Shown piece after piece: positions 18,530 to 27,665 of a DNA stretch of 64,000 nt. The stretch spans positions 62,001 through 126,000 of the forward strand of contig NZ_JAUKPO010000013.1 of assembly GCF_030503435.1 (NCBI RefSeq). Direction: 5' to 3'. This DNA comes from Rhodocytophaga aerolata. Its GTDB lineage: Bacteria; Bacteroidota; Bacteroidia; Cytophagales; 172606-1. Below the pieces are notes generated by a model. The model worked only from the letters and a program-made list of their open reading frames with translations. It was not told the origin of the DNA and made no database searches. Every line of letters begins with the position of its first letter. Position 1 is the first letter of the stretch. Position numbers and translations under genes: made by a program.

Positions 18530-19087
18530 TTATTTCTTATCTGCATCTGCTTCTTCTACCGGAGGCACCATTACCACATTAATAATATGGATTACGCCAT
18601 TGGCTGATGTCATATCTGCTTTTTCTACATCTTTGCCGCCTGCCATAATTTTTCCACCTAGATTAGAAATCGTTATTTCTTTTCCGCCCAAACTTTGCAG
18701 CGTTTTTTCATTGGTAAGATCAGCGGAGGCGTAGCGGCCATTGGCCACATGGCTGAGCAAAAGGTTTCGTAGTTTCTCTTTGTTCTCTGGTTTCAGCAAA
18801 TCTTCTTTGGCTCCTGCGGGCAGGCTGTCGAAAGCGGCATTGGAGGGGGCAAATACCGTAAATTCCTGTTTGGCGGTAATGTCAAAAGTCTTTTCCAGGT
18901 CAGCCGCTTTTAGGGCTTGGACAAAGGTGCTAAGTTGCGGATTCGCTTTGGCTACATCCAGTAAGCTTTTTCCTTTTGCTTGAGCAGATTTGCTATCTGC
19001 TTTTCTGTCTTGGCTATAGGCCTGTTCGTTACAGAAAACAAAGGCTAGTAGTAAAGCTGTATATAGAAGAATACTATTTATTTTCAT
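18530..19087 (-). CDS. Secreted fasciclin-domain protein
   Basis: A 185-residue protein with a signal peptide (about 1-25, ending AYSQ) followed by a single fasciclin (FAS1) domain. Its H1-like and H2-like motifs are both visible: FTVFAPSNAAFDSLP and NGVIHIINVVMVP, along with LLSHVANGRY. FAS1 domains mediate adhesion to surfaces or matrix. In Bacteroidota single-domain forms are common, and their partner is unknown. The acidic-basic tail EEADADKK is too short for a T9SS sorting domain, so it is probably periplasmic. It is convergent with mutS2. Confidence 0.92.
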   Translation of the reverse strand: MKINSILLYTALLLAFVFCNEQAYSQDRKADSKSAQAKGKSLLDVAKANPQLSTFVQALKAADLEKTFDITAKQEFTVFAPSNAAFDSLPAGAKEDLLKPENKEKLRNLLLSHVANGRYASADLTNEKTLQSLGGKEITISNLGGKIMAGGKDVEKADMTSANGVIHIINVVMVPPVEEADADKK

Positions 19088-19157
19088 AGCTTTTCAGTGG
19101 AGTATGGTTTATCATTCAAACTGAAATGCTATAAGCAAGGTTGCAGCATGGATTTTA

Positions 19158-22100
19158 TTATTTTAATACATGTATCCATCCTTTGCAGCGGGTTCCTTGC
19201 GGGGAGGTTAGCAGGTAGTAATATACTCCATGTGGCACATCCGGCCCCCATTCATCCTGGTACCTATCGTTTATATAAACCGGTTTTCCCCACCGGTTAT
19301 ATATTTCTAGTTTAGAATTAGCATTGGGTGCCAAAAAGGTTTGATTGGCCTGGTCATCATTCGGGGTGATAACATTGGGAGGTAATTCTCCATTTTCTAT
19401 AGTTAACACTTGCGTGCTGGTATATTCGCAGGGGCCTGTGAAAACTTTAAATATCACTTCAAAAATGCCTCCTTTTATTGGATATTCATAGCCTTCTGGC
19501 ACTTCACCTCTCAACGTATCCCCATTGCCCATAATCCACAAGAAATTTTCTCCGCCAGCGGTATTATTCCGGAACCGGACCATGGCTGGTTTGCCACATT
19601 CTGACTCTACAAGTAAGTTAAAATCTATGCTTACTTCATTTTGCACCTCCACCTGTACCGTTCTTTTTTCTACACAATTGAATTCATTGGTTATGGTTAC
19701 TGTATAGGTGGTGGTTAGCCTGGGGGAAGCAATGGGTTGGGCTGAGGTGGGATCACTTAAGCCAGCTACTGGTGTCCATTCGTATTTTATACCTCCTTCG
19801 GCTTGTAATTGCGTACTGGCTCCTGGACATATTTTTACTCCCGGACTTACCTTAAACTGAGCAGGGTAAACTTTAATTATTTTAGAAACACTATCTACTT
19901 TCAAACAGGTTTGGGGGTTAAAAACTTTCAAGGTAACGATGTATTCACCGGGTTTATCAATGGTTATACTAGCCGGGTTTTCAGTGTTACTTGAAGCCCC
20001 TGCAACGTCCCACAAATACGTTTTGCCTCCTTCGCTAGTATTGGTAAAGCTCGCATTGAAGGGAGCACAGCCTTCTACAACACCTAAAGTTCCGTTGCCA
20101 GTAATATCAAAATCTGCTTTTAAGCCATCCAGATCGAACTTGAAGGCTACGTTATTACAGCCATCATTTGGGTCATTTGGCGAAGGAGTAATTACATCGC
20201 CATTATTTACCCTCGACCAGACACCAGGCGTAGTAGGAAAACTGTTATTGTCCCGGCAAGAGCAGGCAGAATGGTATACCGTACCATTTTTATCAAAGCG
20301 GGAGGTGCCACCATCTACATGGTTGTTGCCTTCGGAACTGCCTAAAAAGGTAGCATAGAGCAAATTGCTGGCATTCTGGTCAAGAATCATTAAGTAGAAA
20401 TCGTCACCAATTATCCCGTTGGTAGATTGAAGGGTATAGCTGTGCGAAGTTCTCCGCAAAGCATCAGCAGTCGTAGGCAAGCCACTGGTATTACTGTAGG
20501 CAATGCCCCGTTCGCCATTGACTGCGCCCCCCCAACCCGACAAATAAATAAATCCGCAATCATTTACCATGAAAGCCGTAGGAGAAATATCCGGCACGTT
20601 TCTGCCCGAGCCAATTACGGTAGAGAATAATGTCTGGGTAAAATCATTTTTAATGGCATGGATAAACTGCTTCCCATTCGTATTCTGATATACACCTTCA
20701 GAAACAGGATAGCTGCCAAAGGTGACCCCCATTACGTATACGTTTTCTTCCGTATCCAGGTCTATCAAATATACATTATCCCGGTTGGCTGTTCCGATAT
20801 AGGTAGAAGTTACCAAAGTACCGCCCAGAAATTTAGCTATATACCCGTCTTCTGAATCGGCAATGGTGGGCTTAATAGCATCACTGCTAGCCGGCAAATC
20901 ATTACTGGTAGTGCCTCCGCAAATATAGACACTTCCGGATTTGCCAACTCTGATACCGGAGGCAGCATCATAGCTGGCTCCCCCAAAATACGTGCTCCAT
21001 TGCAAACTGGTTAACTCCGGATCAAACTGGGCAACAATGGCATCCTGGCTTCCTCCTAACGAAGCAGAAACAGGATTTACCAGGGGAAAATCTGCGGAAA
21101 GGGTAGTAGAGACAATATAAATGTTGTTGCTTTCATCTAGGTTCACTTCTCCGCGGAATTCATCGCCATAGCTCTTAATTACATCGCCAGATACATTTAT
21201 TCCATCGTTGCTGCTACCTCCCAGAAAAGTAGAACCACGTAACACATTGCCAGTAGCATTCAGTTTGGCCACGAAAAGGTCAGAACCGGAGGTATACTCG
21301 ATAGAAGCTTCTGTAAAGATAGCATCTCCCGTGTTAAAAGTATTGTCATAGGCGTTGGAGGTAGTAGGAAAGTCAATAGAGCCAGTGGTTCCCATAATAA
21401 TCAGTTCGTTGCTTGAATCAACTATCATGCTATGAGGCACATCGGCAGCTATTCCACCCAGGTAAGTTGCATAGAGTAAGGTGCTTCCTGTTGGGTTGTA
21501 TTTCAAAATGGCTACATCTACATAGTTTGCAAACTCAAACTGAAAAGCGCCAATAGTGGTTGGAAACAAGGCGCCAAATTCTATGCCGCCAGAGTACAAA
21601 TTTCCTGTTGTATCTGGGGTAGCCGTAAATCCCCAGTTATCGGAAAAGGAGCCAGAATAGGTAGAAAAGACCAGGTATGGATCTATAATCAGCGGCAAGT
21701 TTTTGTTGTATCCTTTGGGGAAATCAAATTGTACGATGTTATTTTTTAAAATAAATGCTGAAGCTACCTCTTTTGCTGTGCTCCCCGCCAACTGATACGA
21801 GTAAGGTTTAGATTCCGTAATGGTGTTAACCGTAGTTTTTATTTGTAGGGTCCCTTTCTGCAAGGAAAGGTCTGAAGCACCATTGTACTGAAGTTTAATC
21901 TGGTTTATATCTGCTTTGGGAGCTACAATAAATTCATATTTCAGTGAAGCATGTTGAGAATACAATTTTAGGTCAATGCCAGGATAAATATTCCGGTAGT
22001 AAATTTCAGTGAAACTTTTTACATCTGAAGCCCACTTCGCTGGGTCTTTTCCCAGAAAATAATTCCGCTTTTCCGGAGTTTCCCCTGTGGCCTCTATCCT

Positions 22101-22430
22101 TGCATGAGGATTGGCATTCAAAAACTGTAGTTCAATTCCATGAGCTTTAATACGGCGTCTTTCAGGCGGAGCAACATCCATTTTTGCCCTTGGGTCATTT
22201 TTGGGATTGCCATGTAGATGGCTGGTAGCTTTTGTATCGTAAAATACATATTTCAACGAGTGGGCACCAATAAACACATATCCGCCAGGAATATCTGCCC
22301 TGTACAAAATATCTTTATCCCACTGGTTCTGGTTTTTTACAAACTTAATCGTTGGGGTAGGAGACGTTTCTGCACGGACGGTGAATGGAAAAATGAAAAG
22401 AAAACCAAGTACCAATAAAACAAACGGCAT
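19158..22430 (-). CDS. T9SS type B-sorted PKD/SBBP-repeat surface protein
   Basis: A very large secreted protein of about 1090 residues. The ATG at 22430 begins a clean signal peptide (PFVLLVLGFLFIFPFTVRA) and is preferred over an in-frame TTG 8 codons upstream. The N-terminal third is the DUF7948-like region with KRNYFLGKDPAKW. A set of SBBP beta-propeller-like repeats follows (YATYLGG, STFLGGSS, STYFGGASYD). Two PKD-like domains come next (FTNTSEGGKTYLWDV and a later FLWIMGNGDT). The C-terminus NVITPNDDQANQTF and YNRWGKPVY is the gliding-motility type B sorting domain. It should be exported by the type IX system; its substrate or adhesive role is unknown. Confidence 0.92.
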   Translation of the reverse strand: MPFVLLVLGFLFIFPFTVRAETSPTPTIKFVKNQNQWDKDILYRADIPGGYVFIGAHSLKYVFYDTKATSHLHGNPKNDPRAKMDVAPPERRRIKAHGIELQFLNANPHARIEATGETPEKRNYFLGKDPAKWASDVKSFTEIYYRNIYPGIDLKLYSQHASLKYEFIVAPKADINQIKLQYNGASDLSLQKGTLQIKTTVNTITESKPYSYQLAGSTAKEVASAFILKNNIVQFDFPKGYNKNLPLIIDPYLVFSTYSGSFSDNWGFTATPDTTGNLYSGGIEFGALFPTTIGAFQFEFANYVDVAILKYNPTGSTLLYATYLGGIAADVPHSMIVDSSNELIIMGTTGSIDFPTTSNAYDNTFNTGDAIFTEASIEYTSGSDLFVAKLNATGNVLRGSTFLGGSSNDGINVSGDVIKSYGDEFRGEVNLDESNNIYIVSTTLSADFPLVNPVSASLGGSQDAIVAQFDPELTSLQWSTYFGGASYDAASGIRVGKSGSVYICGGTTSNDLPASSDAIKPTIADSEDGYIAKFLGGTLVTSTYIGTANRDNVYLIDLDTEENVYVMGVTFGSYPVSEGVYQNTNGKQFIHAIKNDFTQTLFSTVIGSGRNVPDISPTAFMVNDCGFIYLSGWGGAVNGERGIAYSNTSGLPTTADALRRTSHSYTLQSTNGIIGDDFYLMILDQNASNLLYATFLGSSEGNNHVDGGTSRFDKNGTVYHSACSCRDNNSFPTTPGVWSRVNNGDVITPSPNDPNDGCNNVAFKFDLDGLKADFDITGNGTLGVVEGCAPFNASFTNTSEGGKTYLWDVAGASSNTENPASITIDKPGEYIVTLKVFNPQTCLKVDSVSKIIKVYPAQFKVSPGVKICPGASTQLQAEGGIKYEWTPVAGLSDPTSAQPIASPRLTTTYTVTITNEFNCVEKRTVQVEVQNEVSIDFNLLVESECGKPAMVRFRNNTAGGENFLWIMGNGDTLRGEVPEGYEYPIKGGIFEVIFKVFTGPCEYTSTQVLTIENGELPPNVITPNDDQANQTFLAPNANSKLEIYNRWGKPVYINDRYQDEWGPDVPHGVYYYLLTSPQGTRCKGWIHVLK

Positions 22431-22628
22431 ACAGAGGCAATTAAAGTATTTCAAATTACAAAAAATATAGTTGTGAATGAAATAAGGGCATTCTTTTGAC
22501 TGAGGTACCAGCTACCTCAGCGTCAAATATACTTTTAATATAGAGACAATTTACAGCTTAATTCTTCAGTTTTAGGACATCCTTTGTAACTTGCAAGGCA
22601 AAAATCTACCTATTACCCAAAAGCTTGT

Positions 22629-23960
22629 ATGAAACTCTGGCAGAAAGATTATCCGCTCAATCAAAAAATAGAAAATTTTACCGTTGGCAAAGACCGCGAA
22701 CTTGATCTGAACCTGGCAGAATTTGATGTATTAGGTTCTCTGGCGCATACACAGATGCTTCAAACAATCGGGCTTTTATCCTCACAAGAACTGGAACTGA
22801 TACATCAAGAGTTGAAAGCAATCTATCAGCAGATAAAAGACGGAAACTTCCGGATTGAGGAAGGGGTAGAGGATGTACACTCACAGGTAGAATTACAACT
22901 GACCAGAAAACTAGGAGATACCGGCAAAAAAATACACAGCGGACGTTCCCGTAACGACCAAGTACTGGTAGACCTGAAGCTGTACATGCGGAATGGACTG
23001 GAGAATATTGCCAGACAAACGCAGAATTTATTTACCCTGCTGATAAAACTTAGCAATCAATACAAAGATATATTATTGCCAGGGTATACTCACCTGCAGA
23101 TTGCCATGCCTTCTTCATTTGGGTTATGGTTTGGTGCCTATGCCGAAAGTCTGGTAGACGACATGCACCTTTTGCAGGCGGCATACAAAATAACAAATAA
23201 AAACCCTTTAGGTTCCGGAGCTGGCTATGGCTCATCCTTTCCATTGAACCGGACTTTAACTACCCAGTTATTAGGGTTCGAATCGCTGCATTATAATGTG
23301 GTATATGCCCAGATGAGCCGTGGCAAAACTGAGCAAACAGCCTGTACAGCTATAGCGGCTATTGCGGCAACTTTGTCAAAAATTGCTATGGATATTTGCC
23401 TGTACAACAGCCAGAACTTTGGTTTTCTCACCCTGCCCGACGACCTGACAACCGGCTCCAGCATAATGCCCCATAAAAAAAATCCTGATGTGGCTGAATT
23501 ACTGCGCGGACGAACGAACAGGCTGAAGGCCTTACCCAATGAATTTTCTTTGCTCTTAAGTAATCTTCCGTCAGGCTATCACCGGGATTTGCAACTAACC
23601 AAAGAAATTATGATGCCTGCATTCGAAGAGATACAAAGCTGCCTGGATATTACCTATTTTATGCTTGAAAATATACAGGTTAAACCTGACATCCTCTCAG
23701 ATGCGAAATATGCACATCTATTCAGTGTAGAGCGGGTAAATGAATTAGTTTTACAAGGGGTACCTTTCCGCGAAGCCTACATGCAGGTGGGTAAAGAGAT
23801 TGCCTCCGGAACATATCAGCCAACCAGGCAGGTGCATCACACACATGAAGGGAGCATAGGTAATTTATCCAATGAAGCTATAACCCACCAGATGGCGCAA
23901 GTTTGGAATTTGTTTGCCTTTGAAAAGCCGGCAACAGCCATCAAACAATTATTGCAATAA
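22629..23960 (+). CDS. argH: Argininosuccinate lyase
   Basis: Splits argininosuccinate into arginine and fumarate, the last step of arginine synthesis. The 443-residue protein shows all the superfamily blocks: HSGRSRNDQV (103-112), GYTHLQIAMP with catalytic-region His155 (152-161), and the mobile signature loop GSSIMPHKKN with the catalytic Ser (276-285). Length and motifs are normal. No other arg gene adjoins it, so it is an isolated member of the pathway here. A run of eight A lies in the codons for HKKN (23477-23484), but it is conserved by the protein motif. Confidence 0.95.
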   Translation: MKLWQKDYPLNQKIENFTVGKDRELDLNLAEFDVLGSLAHTQMLQTIGLLSSQELELIHQELKAIYQQIKDGNFRIEEGVEDVHSQVELQLTRKLGDTGKKIHSGRSRNDQVLVDLKLYMRNGLENIARQTQNLFTLLIKLSNQYKDILLPGYTHLQIAMPSSFGLWFGAYAESLVDDMHLLQAAYKITNKNPLGSGAGYGSSFPLNRTLTTQLLGFESLHYNVVYAQMSRGKTEQTACTAIAAIAATLSKIAMDICLYNSQNFGFLTLPDDLTTGSSIMPHKKNPDVAELLRGRTNRLKALPNEFSLLLSNLPSGYHRDLQLTKEIMMPAFEEIQSCLDITYFMLENIQVKPDILSDAKYAHLFSVERVNELVLQGVPFREAYMQVGKEIASGTYQPTRQVHHTHEGSIGNLSNEAITHQMAQVWNLFAFEKPATAIKQLLQ

Positions 23961-24089
23961 ATAGCCTGGTTTCTGACAAAACAGGTAACCTCTTTGTAAA
24001 GCAGGCTCATTTCTTACGCCCTTTGCTGTGCCAGGTTCGGGAACTGATCGGGATACATACTATATTCGGAAAAAAGCATTGCTGACCGT

Positions 24090-24974
24090 ATGATTTCGCT
24101 CCCCAATACACTTGATCAACAGCAGATACAGCCTGGTGGAAAAAAAGTGTTTACATTTTTTAAGAGTTTAGTCGAAGTGGACGACGAAAAGCAAAGTCCG
24201 GTAATTATGTACCTGATTTTGTTCAATGCTTTTATTCTTTTTTTGCACTCGTTCCCCAGCCTGGCTGCCTATTACACCATCTTTGATATTATTGACCATG
24301 TAATAACCATATTTTTTATTGTAGAGGTTGTAATTAAGATTAAGTTGCTGGGCTGGCGTAAATATTTTTCCAGAAACTGGCACCGGTTTGACTTTCTCAT
24401 AGTTGTTTGTTCAGCGCCATCTATCTTATTGCTGATTCCGTATATGGCTGAAATTCTGCCAAACCTGCACTTTTTGCTGGTGTTACGGGTAGCCAGAATA
24501 CTAAAATTTTACCGGCTGATAGAATTTATTCCAAGCTTAAAAGAAACTTTACGCGCTTTAAACCGGGCGTTACGGGCATCGCTCTTTTTAATTCTGGCTT
24601 TTTTTGTTTTCACCTTTGTTGTTTCTTTATTCACCTACCATATTTTTAAAGATGTAGCTCCTGAGTATTTTGGAAACGGATTAATTTCTTTTTATTCCAT
24701 TGTAAAAACAGTTACCGGAGAAGGTTTCAACGTGGCCGATGAAGTAGCCGGCCAGGATACGGGCGTATTAAATGTGCTGACCCGTTTTTATTTTGTGGCC
24801 ATCATTCTGTCTGGAGGTATTATTGGGTTATCACTGGTTAACACCGTATTTATTAATAAAGTTACACGCGAGGCAAATGATGAAATGGAAGAAAGACTCA
24901 AAAACGTTCAGCAAGAACTGGCAGAAATTAAGGCTTTGCTGAAACAAAACACTACCGGAATCCGGGAAGATTGA
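24090..24974 (+). CDS. Voltage-sensor type ion channel (Ion_trans family) with atypical filter
   Basis: A 294-residue six-helix channel subunit, expected to tetramerise in the inner membrane. S1 lies near 38-60, S2 near 62-85, S3 near 101-118, S4 near 124-146, S5 near 161-186, a pore loop near 197-216 and S6 near 230-256. S4 holds only two clear voltage-sensing arginines (VLRVARILKFYR). The filter position reads TVTGEGF (207-213), neither the potassium TVGYG nor the sodium-channel TLESW. A coiled coil (about 260-287) follows S6, as in bacterial sodium channels. Ion selectivity is uncertain. A terminator follows inside the convergent gene's end. Confidence 0.85.
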   Translation: MISLPNTLDQQQIQPGGKKVFTFFKSLVEVDDEKQSPVIMYLILFNAFILFLHSFPSLAAYYTIFDIIDHVITIFFIVEVVIKIKLLGWRKYFSRNWHRFDFLIVVCSAPSILLLIPYMAEILPNLHFLLVLRVARILKFYRLIEFIPSLKETLRALNRALRASLFLILAFFVFTFVVSLFTYHIFKDVAPEYFGNGLISFYSIVKTVTGEGFNVADEVAGQDTGVLNVLTRFYFVAIILSGGIIGLSLVNTVFINKVTREANDEMEERLKNVQQELAEIKALLKQNTTGIRED

Positions 24975-24993
24975 TCGTATAATCTAGCTAACT

Positions 24994-25965
24994 TTAAAAA
25001 TAGATGGGATGAAGCTTCATCCCTTTTTTATTGAATTCCAGGGCAGGAGCAGGGATGTGCACCGTGTTCAGGAAGAAAAACAAGCTTTTTAGAAATTTAT
25101 TTTCAGTAGGTATTCTGTTGAAATTAATATCCAGCGAAAGATAATATTGACGGTAAGTATCGTAGCCATTCAACTCGTTCACTTGTTTATTGGCATACAA
25201 CATATTTGTCGCTCCATACCCGATTGCCAAATTTACCCAGGCAGGAAACTTACTTTCATGTCTTAGCCAGGGTTGTATATCAAAGGAAAGCCAATAGGTT
25301 TGCCCATTATAATCTTTAAGTAACCGTTGTGGAAAGTTGCTTCCCAGAGTGTTTGGCCTTAAGGAGGCAAAGGGAGTTGGATGAAATGAAAACTTCGGAT
25401 GTATGCGGGCTTGCTTCCACCATAGCCGCTGCAGACTTAAGGCAGCGCCAGCTGCATTGGCTACCAGGTCACTCCAGGAAGCCCCATACTCCCTGGAAAA
25501 ACCATCCTGTATTTCTATCGGGATCATCAGGCCAAGCCCTGTGATAGCACCTATCCAGATGGCTTTTTTGTTCCTTATTACCGTCCATTCTAAAATCCTG
25601 GCGCTAGTGTGGCTAAGATGGTAGGATGAATAAAAGTGACCTGCTTTATCGAGTTGTTGCCATTGACGTGAATCGTCAAAAAAATGAAAACTGCTTCGGG
25701 GATTTTCTTTGTACCAGGCTTGATTTAAGCCTGCCATGGTAAGGCCATACGTTGACACACCACCTATTAATACACCAGTAAACCGTTTTTTATGAAACCG
25801 GCTTGTTGTCTGGATTGAATCCTGAGCATATAGGGGAGCAATAAAGGCGCAGGAAAAGACAAGGAACAAGCCAATAAATCTAATCCTGCTTGCCGGATAA
25901 CTATTAAGTACTGGTACCAGATAGCTTTGGATGGTTACTAGAATAGTAGGTTTCACTTTCTTCAT
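24994..25965 (-). CDS. DUF2279-family outer-envelope protein
   Basis: A 323-residue exported protein whose central segment DKAGHFYSSYHLSHTS and SWSDLVANAAGAA match the DUF2279 (YfiM-like) family. The signal-like helix (RIRFIGLFLVFSCAFIAPLYAQ) begins only at residue 28, so the true start may be a non-ATG codon downstream of the listed ATG. The function is unknown. Its last codons contain the palindrome that serves as terminator for the convergent ion-channel gene. It is divergent from nothing essential: the next gene upstream, on the same strand, is the DEAD-box helicase. Confidence 0.75.
   Translation of the reverse strand: MKKVKPTILVTIQSYLVPVLNSYPASRIRFIGLFLVFSCAFIAPLYAQDSIQTTSRFHKKRFTGVLIGGVSTYGLTMAGLNQAWYKENPRSSFHFFDDSRQWQQLDKAGHFYSSYHLSHTSARILEWTVIRNKKAIWIGAITGLGLMIPIEIQDGFSREYGASWSDLVANAAGAALSLQRLWWKQARIHPKFSFHPTPFASLRPNTLGSNFPQRLLKDYNGQTYWLSFDIQPWLRHESKFPAWVNLAIGYGATNMLYANKQVNELNGYDTYRQYYLSLDINFNRIPTENKFLKSLFFFLNTVHIPAPALEFNKKGMKLHPIYF
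25006..25029 (+). terminator. Terminator of the ion-channel gene, inside the convergent CDS end
   Basis: The perfect palindrome GGGATGAAGCTTCATCCC (25006-25023) is followed at once by TTTTTT, a classic intrinsic terminator for the plus strand. It lies within the last codons of the convergent DUF2279 gene. Confidence 0.75.
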
Positions 25966-26010
25966 ATAACATCCATACTATTCATTTTGCAAAACGATGC
26001 TTACCTAAAA

Positions 26011-27267
26011 TTATTTGTTGGCATTTCTATTATTGGCTGGCTTACCGGAAGATTTCCCATTTCTTCGTTTTTTATGAAACCGTTTCTTTCCGTTTTCTGG
26101 AAACGAAGGTTTTTTACCCGGATCATACACCGGGCCTTCTCCAAGTTGTGCTGGCAAGGCAGGTTTTGTTACTTCCGTACCCATAAATTGCTCAATTCGG
26201 GCAAATTTGCGTATTTCTTTTTCATTGACGAAGGTTACGGCGATGCCGGTGGAGGAAGCTCTGGCAGTACGGCCAATCCGGTGTATATAATCTTCAGCAT
26301 CGTGAGGAACATCAAAATTAATGACCATATCAATATTTTCAATGTCAATGCCTCTGGATAATATGTCGGTAGCTATCAGAATCTGGGTTTCCCGGTTTTT
26401 AAAGTTCCGCAACACTGTTTCCCGTTCGCCCTGCTCCAGATCTGAATGAATGGCTTTTGCAGCAAATCCGTTTCTCTGCAGGGTGCGTTCAACTTCTTTT
26501 ACTTTTTGTTTGGTAGAGCTGAATATAATAATACTGGTAAATTCTTTTTCTGCCAGCAGATGGGTGATCAATCCGAATTTTTGCTGGTCGTAGGCCAGGT
26601 ACGCTAACTGCACTACCCCGGCAGCAGGTTTAGAGATGGCAATATTTATCTGCTCAGGCTGAACCAAAATTTTATTAGCCAGTTCCCGGATTTTGTGGGG
26701 CATGGTTGCAGAAAAAAGCAACGTTTGTCTTTTTTTAGGCAACTGGCTCACAATACGCATAATATCTTCATAAAAGCCCATATCCAGCATACGGTCCGCT
26801 TCATCCAGAATCAGGTGTTCTAATTTGCTCACATTTACATAACCTAAATTGAGGTGAGCAATTAAACGGCCGGGTGTAGCAATAACAATGTCTGCTCCAT
26901 TTACCAGGGCGTTTTTCTGCTGATCCCAGGAGGCACCGTCCCCACCACCATATACGGCCGCAGAGCTTACCGGAACGAAGTAGGCAAAACCTTCCAGTTG
27001 CTGATCTATTTGTAAGGCTAGCTCTCTGGTTGGCGCCAGAATAATTGTATTAATCTGATTGCTTTGCTGGCTCTGGGTAATTTTATCAAGAATGGGAAGT
27101 AAATAGGCGGCTGTTTTTCCGGTGCCAGTCTGTGCACAGGCAATCAGGTCTTTATTGTCGAGTATAGCTGGAATGGCTTGTTCCTGAATGGGGGTAGGCT
27201 TGGTAAAATTCATGGCAGACAGGCCTTCCAATACCTGTTCATGTAAATTAAATTCTGTAAAACTCAA
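26011..27267 (-). CDS. DEAD-box RNA helicase (RhlE-like)
   Basis: An ATP-dependent RNA helicase of 418 residues. Motifs in order: Q-motif region FTKPTPIQEQAIP (21-33), Walker A AQTGTGKT (45-52), PTRELA, TPGR, DEAD (155-158), SAT (186-188), and late HRIGRTAR. The tail after about 375 is rich in K, R and G and probably binds RNA. The start is TTG, supported because MSFTEFNLHEQVLEGL is the usual beginning of RhlE-type proteins and no ATG lies nearby. Such helicases help ribosome assembly and cold adaptation. It stands alone with a 555-bp non-coding stretch upstream. Confidence 0.93.
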   Translation of the reverse strand: MSFTEFNLHEQVLEGLSAMNFTKPTPIQEQAIPAILDNKDLIACAQTGTGKTAAYLLPILDKITQSQQSNQINTIILAPTRELALQIDQQLEGFAYFVPVSSAAVYGGGDGASWDQQKNALVNGADIVIATPGRLIAHLNLGYVNVSKLEHLILDEADRMLDMGFYEDIMRIVSQLPKKRQTLLFSATMPHKIRELANKILVQPEQINIAISKPAAGVVQLAYLAYDQQKFGLITHLLAEKEFTSIIIFSSTKQKVKEVERTLQRNGFAAKAIHSDLEQGERETVLRNFKNRETQILIATDILSRGIDIENIDMVINFDVPHDAEDYIHRIGRTARASSTGIAVTFVNEKEIRKFARIEQFMGTEVTKPALPAQLGEGPVYDPGKKPSFPENGKKRFHKKRRNGKSSGKPANNRNANK

Positions 27268-27436
27268 GGTAAAGGCGGTTTATATACGGTTAATAATGTG
27301 TGGCAAGCAAGATACTTAAAAAGTAGTTTATGTACTAACGTGTTTAAAAGATTAGCTTCCAAGCTTTTGCATTTTTTGTATAAAATATCTTGAAAATAGT
27401 CTATATTCTGCAAACTAAACCTCCAATAGCGGCGTT

Positions 27437-27544
27437 ATGATGCTGATAATGGTCATTATCGGCAGTAGCCCACAGCTCAGATTTTACTTGATCTCCGTCT
27501 ATTGCTTATGTCTGGCTTTAAAGAAAGGAGGTACACGTGTCTAG
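27437..27544 (+). CDS. Candidate 35-aa leader ORF
   Basis: ATG at 27437 opens a 35-codon frame with a hydrophobic N-terminal half (MMLIMVII), a middle with YLISVYCLCLAL and a basic end KKGGTRV before TAG. Its last codons encode the strong Shine-Dalgarno AAAGGAGGT, and its stop overlaps the GTG start of the next mini-ORF by 8 nt. No homologue is known to me. The arrangement suggests a leader peptide whose translation exposes or blocks the second start. It could also be chance within a structured RNA. Confidence 0.35.
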   Translation: MMLIMVIIGSSPQLRFYLISVYCLCLALKKGGTRV

Positions 27545-27605
27545 TCCCAATCAAATTTTATCAAGTGTAATCAATGTCTCAAATTCTACAGGTGTAGGAT
27601 TTTAA
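27537..27605 (+). CDS. Candidate 22-aa mini-ORF behind a strong Shine-Dalgarno
   Basis: GTG at 27537 lies 4 nt after GGAGGT, a near-perfect Shine-Dalgarno placement that is unusual in Bacteroidota, where most genes lack one. The frame encodes 22 residues rich in Ser, Val and Asn, and ends at TAA. It overlaps the stop of the 35-codon ORF. Its coding sequence also supplies one arm of the 12-bp long-range stem, so translation would disturb the RNA fold. Whether a peptide is made cannot be judged here. Confidence 0.35.
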   Translation: MSSPNQILSSVINVSNSTGVGF

Positions 27606-27665
27606 GTATCAATTGATTATACCTGTGATTTGAAGTTGAATTGATAAAATTTAACCGAGGATTTC

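Noticed and set aside
23477-23484. Run of eight A in argH as a possible slippage site
   Set aside because: It encodes the invariant HKKN of the catalytic loop, so the run is explained by protein constraint.
24036-24052. T-arm-like GGTTCGGGAAC between argH and the ion channel gene
   Set aside because: It lacks the TTCRA loop consensus and no further tRNA structure is present.
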